Program-made: the position numbers and the translations under genes
The notes under the pieces: generated by a model
What the model saw: only the letters and a program-made list of their open reading frames with translations
Database searches by the model: none
What the model was told of the DNA's origin: nothing
From: Sneathiella marina
GTDB taxonomy: Bacteria; Pseudomonadota; Alphaproteobacteria; Sneathiellales; Sneathiellaceae
Length of the DNA: 64,000 nucleotides
Direction: 5' to 3'
NCBI RefSeq assembly: GCF_023746535.1
Contig: NZ_CP098747.1
Coordinates: 3,461,501 to 3,525,500 of the forward strand
Shown here: one piece after another, positions 60,887 to 64,000 of the stretch
How positions within the stretch are numbered: the first letter of the stretch is position 1
Layout of the letters: every line of letters starts with the position of its first letter

Positions 60887-62662
60887 CTAGAGGGGCCAGA
60901 AAAACAAGATGGCAGGAACCGCCACTGCGATAACCAGTATCTCCAGAGGGAGGCCCATACGCCAATAGTCGCCAAATTTGTATCCACCTGGCCCCATGAT
61001 CAATGTATTATTTTTATGGCCAATTGGTGTCAGGAAAGCGCAAGACGCCGCAACAGCAACGGCCATGAGGAACGGATCGGCACTAACACCCAGCCGATTT
61101 GCAATATCAAGGGCAATGGGGGCTCCGATCACCGCTGTCGCTGTATTATTGAGAACATCCGACAACGTCATCACAACAAGCATCAAAACAAACAAAACCG
61201 CCATGGTCGACAGACCAGATGTTAAGTCAACAATACCTCCTGCGATCAACGCGGTTCCGCCAGACGCCTCCAGCGCCGCACCCAGCGGTATCATGGAGCC
61301 CAGCAAAACAATCACCGGCCATTCCACCTGATGATAAACTTCCTGTATGGGGACAATATCGAGCGCGACATAGGCGACCACGACAATCGCCAAAGCAACC
61401 GCCAGATATAACCCCCCAAAACTTGCAACGGCAATCGCCGCTGCAAATATTCCGGTAGCGAGCCAAGCCCGCCGATATTGCGTAACAGACAAGCCCCGTT
61501 CGGCTAGCGGCAACGTACCAAGCCACTGCGCGACCGCCGGAACCCGATCACTTGGTCCCAACAGCAGTAAAATATCCCCCGCTTCTATATCGAGATGCCG
61601 GACACGGTCTCGGAATTTCTTTCCTTGCCGCGAAACACCCAGCAGGGTCACGCCATGACGAGATAAAAGTCGCAGAGAAATTGCCGACCGCCCTTCAATA
61701 CGGGAGTCTTTTGGCACAACGACTTCACTGAGGACCATACCCCCAGAGGCTGTTTTCTCGTGGCGTTTTTCACCGTCAAATTCCAGCTTCAATGCACCAC
61801 GAAACTGGTCAATGGCTTTCGGGCTGGCGTCGACAACCAACAAGTCTCCAGCACGAATTTCCACGTTTCGGGCCTGTCCGGCCAATCGTTTATGACGACG
61901 GACTAGTCCAACAACCGCCACATCATTATCATCGGCTGTCCCATCAAGATCCCGAACCAGCATTCCAATAGCTGGGGATTCCTCAGGCACAACCAGTTCT
62001 GCCAAATATCCTTCCAAATCCAGCAACTCGCCGGTCGGACTCTTTGCATCCCGAATACCAGGTATCAGCCGCCATCCGATGATGGCAACAAAAAGAATGC
62101 CAACAATTGCACAGACAAGACCCACAGGGGCGAAATCAAACATTCCAAAAGGCTCGCCCAAAGCCTCTTCACGGTAAGAGGCGATAATGATATTGGGCGG
62201 TGTGCCGATCAATGTAATCAAGCCGCCAAGAATAGTGGCGAAGGCGAGAGGCATAAGCGTCAGGCGCGGCGCCCGCTTTGCTTTGGCGGCCGCCTGCAAA
62301 TCCACGGGCATCAACAACGCCAGCGCGGCAACATTATTCATAAAAGCAGAAAATATTGCGCCAAGTCCGCTCATGGCTGCAATATGACCGGACAGTTTTA
62401 AATCAAGGGCCGTCAATTTTCGGGTGATAAGATCAACAGCACCGGAATTCACCAGCCCCCGGGAGACGATCAATACCAGTGCAATAATCACAGTGGCCGG
62501 GTGCCCAAATCCCGAAAACGCCAGATTAGTCGGCACCAACCCGAGAACCAGCGCAATAATCAGGGCGACGAACGCTACCAAATCGTATCGCCAACGCCCC
62601 CAGATCAACATTGCAAAGACGATACCGAAAAGCGAGAAGAGTAATATTTGATCCGTTGTCAT
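60887..62662 (-). CDS. SLC13-family permease with two RCK_C (TrkA-C) domains
   Basis: A 591-residue inner-membrane transporter of the anion/sulphate permease type. N-terminal helices (LFSLFGIVFAMLIWGRWRYD, VAFVALIIALVLGLVPTNL) lead to the NxxT-like substrate sites in FMNNVAALALLMPV and LIGTPPNIIIASYREE. Two RCK_C ligand-binding domains (about residues 215-300 and 310-390) follow, and a second transporter half (NNTATAVIGAPIALDIANRL, PIGHKNNTLIMGPGGYKFGD) ends the chain. This arrangement is the YfbS/sulphate-carboxylate subgroup, with RCK domains probably sensing a ligand. It overlaps the NTF2-like gene by four bases. Confidence 0.88.
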   Translation of the reverse strand: MTTDQILLFSLFGIVFAMLIWGRWRYDLVAFVALIIALVLGLVPTNLAFSGFGHPATVIIALVLIVSRGLVNSGAVDLITRKLTALDLKLSGHIAAMSGLGAIFSAFMNNVAALALLMPVDLQAAAKAKRAPRLTLMPLAFATILGGLITLIGTPPNIIIASYREEALGEPFGMFDFAPVGLVCAIVGILFVAIIGWRLIPGIRDAKSPTGELLDLEGYLAELVVPEESPAIGMLVRDLDGTADDNDVAVVGLVRRHKRLAGQARNVEIRAGDLLVVDASPKAIDQFRGALKLEFDGEKRHEKTASGGMVLSEVVVPKDSRIEGRSAISLRLLSRHGVTLLGVSRQGKKFRDRVRHLDIEAGDILLLLGPSDRVPAVAQWLGTLPLAERGLSVTQYRRAWLATGIFAAAIAVASFGGLYLAVALAIVVVAYVALDIVPIQEVYHQVEWPVIVLLGSMIPLGAALEASGGTALIAGGIVDLTSGLSTMAVLFVLMLVVMTLSDVLNNTATAVIGAPIALDIANRLGVSADPFLMAVAVAASCAFLTPIGHKNNTLIMGPGGYKFGDYWRMGLPLEILVIAVAVPAILFFWPL

Positions 62663-63048
62663 GCAGGTTTCTTCAGCATAGCAGCCATCATCTGATGGAT
62701 TAAATTGACCGCTTTCAAAGGCCTGACCATCACCTTGAATTCCGTAATTCTTCCGTCCTCACCCCAGGTGATTATATCAACGCCGTTCAATGTAATACCG
62801 TCAATAACCGTCGTGAATTCGAGGACGGCTTCCCGCTCACCAACAACTTCACGAACATAGGAAAATTCATCCGAAAAAAGAACATGAAACGCTGCAGTCA
62901 GATACATTTGTGTAATCTGCTTGCCCCGTTGCGGCGTATGGACGACAGGGGAATGAAAGACAACATCATCGTGAAGTAAGTCGTCCAGGCCCGCCGGATT
63001 ATGGGACCTGACCAGGTCGTGCCAGGTTTTAAGAGTATTTTCGATCAT
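62659..63048 (-). CDS. NTF2-like (SnoaL-type) protein
   Basis: A 129-residue alpha+beta cone-fold protein. LKTWHDLVRSHNPAGLDDLL with HDDVVFHSPVVHTPQRGKQI, then FSYVREVVGEREAVLEFTTV and GVDIITWGEDGRITEFKVMV, fit the SnoaL/NTF2 pattern of short proteins that bind or isomerise small molecules. The residues TWGEDGRI are a common feature of this group. Its stop overlaps the SLC13 permease start (ATGA), so the two are co-expressed and perhaps share a ligand. Function unknown. Confidence 0.8.
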   Translation of the reverse strand: MIENTLKTWHDLVRSHNPAGLDDLLHDDVVFHSPVVHTPQRGKQITQMYLTAAFHVLFSDEFSYVREVVGEREAVLEFTTVIDGITLNGVDIITWGEDGRITEFKVMVRPLKAVNLIHQMMAAMLKKPA

Positions 63049-63068
63049 TTAGTATACTTTCGTCCCCG

Positions 63069-64000
63069 TTAAGAATGCGATGGATCTTGATTAACCATTT
63101 CCACCCGTACGTCACGCTGCGGAAAGGGTATACCCACACCGGCCTCTTTAAATGCTTGCCACAGTTTCACCAAAACTTCGCTGGAAACATTTCGGCAGCC
63201 AGATTCCGGGTCGGCAATCCAGAACCTTAATTCAAGATCAATAGCACTGTCTCCAAACCCACGCATCAAACATTTCGGAGCTGGATCTTTCAGCACTCTG
63301 GAAACCTCGGCGGCAGTCGCTTCAATAAGCGCAATGGTCTTGGGTATATCGGCGTCATAGGCGACCCCTATGGGAACCCGCAAACGTACATTCTTCGAGC
63401 TATAGGACCAGTTGATAACCTGTTGCGTAATTAAATCTTCATTGGGGATCAGGTATTCCATGGAATCCCGTGTGATTACGGACGCGTATCGTGCTCCCAT
63501 GGTATGAACACGACCATATGTGGCGCCAACTTCAATCACATCACCCGGTTTTATGCTGCGATCGAGCAACAAAATAATTCCGCTGATGATATTGGATACG
63601 ATTTTTTGCAGGCCAAAACCAATGCCGACACCAAGCGCACCACTAAAAACCGCAAAGGCCGTAATATTGATACCGGAATTGGATAATATGATCAGGATTG
63701 CAGCTGAAACCAATCCAACTCGGATTAATTTCGACGTCAGTACCTGAACCGAAGGTGTGAGCGCTTTGGATTTATTTACGCGTGCTTCCAAAAATCGGGA
63801 GAGGCCAAAGGTTATCCAGAAAACAACGATACCAGCAACAATTGCTTTTGCTATTCCAAGCATGGAAATTCTGGTTTCACCCAGATTGAAGGCAAGTCCA
63901 TTTAAGAAAACCAGAGTTGGTTCGAGGAGTTCAAGAATACTAAGAGCTGTGATTATCCAAATACAAATGGCAACTAACCTTGCCCAAACCTTATTCTCAG
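63069..64000 (-). CDS. MscS-family mechanosensitive channel-like protein (5' end outside window)
   Basis: The open frame runs to the window edge without a stop, so the start lies beyond 64000; an internal Met at 63863 is not taken as the start because coding-like sequence with a helix (VAICIWIITALSILELLEP) continues above it. The pore-lining TM3 is FAVFSGALGVGIGFGLQKIV, followed by the MscS beta domain (SIKPGDVIEVGATYGRVHTM, RYASVITRDSMEYLIPNEDL, VINWSYSSKNVRLRVPIGV) and the C-terminal alpha/beta domain. It releases solutes upon hypo-osmotic shock. It is the upstream neighbour of the NTF2-like gene with a 20-base gap. Confidence 0.87.
   Translation of the reverse strand, partial: ENKVWARLVAICIWIITALSILELLEPTLVFLNGLAFNLGETRISMLGIAKAIVAGIVVFWITFGLSRFLEARVNKSKALTPSVQVLTSKLIRVGLVSAAILIILSNSGINITAFAVFSGALGVGIGFGLQKIVSNIISGIILLLDRSIKPGDVIEVGATYGRVHTMGARYASVITRDSMEYLIPNEDLITQQVINWSYSSKNVRLRVPIGVAYDADIPKTIALIEATAAEVSRVLKDPAPKCLMRGFGDSAIDLELRFWIADPESGCRNVSSEVLVKLWQAFKEAGVGIPFPQRDVRVEMVNQDPSHS

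Noticed and set aside
1-64000. Mobile elements, CRISPR arrays, tRNA or rRNA genes
   Set aside because: I saw no transposase or integrase, no regularly spaced repeats, and no tRNA-like TPsiC arm with a cloverleaf in the gaps. Short elements could still be missed by eye.

Overview
The window looks like ordinary chromosome of a heterotrophic, Gram-negative alphaproteobacterium. The best marker is a GcrA-type cell-cycle regulator (17933-18256), a family largely confined to Alphaproteobacteria. Other genes fit this: a Rhizobium etli-type asparaginase, an IalB-like secreted protein, a yggT/DUF167/folD cluster, a PAS_5 protein, and a MetA that looks acetyl-specific beside MetY. G+C looks close to 50% by eye. 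A marine or host-associated order such as Sneathiellales, Kiloniellales or Rhodospirillales is a guess, not a result. I saw no rRNA, tRNA, CRISPR array, insertion sequence or prophage.

Layout. 1-6.8 kb: minus-strand catabolic and transport genes (semialdehyde dehydrogenase, two coupled DMT exporters, methyltransferase, quinone oxidoreductase, asparaginase). 6.9-9.7 kb: TrmH-like methylase, IalB-like protein, rlmN, GNAT. 9.8-11.6 kb: divergent benE / XRE-cupin regulator with a striking double palindromic operator between them. 11.6-17.9 kb: SDR, argG, folD-yggT with a decayed DUF167 gene between the last two, cupin, crotonase, DOPA-dioxygenase-like protein. 17.9-24.7 kb: gcrA, sorbosone-dehydrogenase-like protein, glutamine amidotransferase, CoA-transferase, double cold-shock protein, peroxiredoxin, cobT. 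24.7-28.9 kb: histidine phosphatase, periplasmic molybdopterin-fold protein, GT9 glycosyltransferase, MsbA-like exporter.

29.0-35.3 kb is the most coherent accessory unit. A Fur-like box and a second perfect palindrome precede a tightly packed operon: outer-membrane barrel, imelysin, di-heme DUF1111 protein, second imelysin, DUF1513 protein. It is probably an iron-regulated envelope system. 35.3-43.9 kb: MFS transporter, an Acg-like nitroreductase with its MarR repressor and two operator palindromes, DMT transporters, a metal-dependent hydrolase with a CYTH protein, a NicO/UreH-type Ni/Co transporter with a structured leader, and a secreted GDPD phosphodiesterase. 44-50 kb: putA, a PAS_5 protein and an acyl-CoA carboxyltransferase beta subunit.

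50.1-51.5 kb holds a truncated haemoglobin three bases upstream of a PAS/adenylate-cyclase gene, a candidate two-protein gas-sensing cyclase. 51.7-54.8 kb is a methionine operon (alpha/beta hydrolase, metY, metA). 55.1-59.2 kb is a multi-PAS hybrid histidine kinase overlapping its OmpR-type response regulator. 59.2-64 kb: pirin, 3-hydroxybutyrate dehydrogenase-like SDR, SLC13 permease with RCK domains, NTF2-like protein, and an MscS channel cut by the window end.
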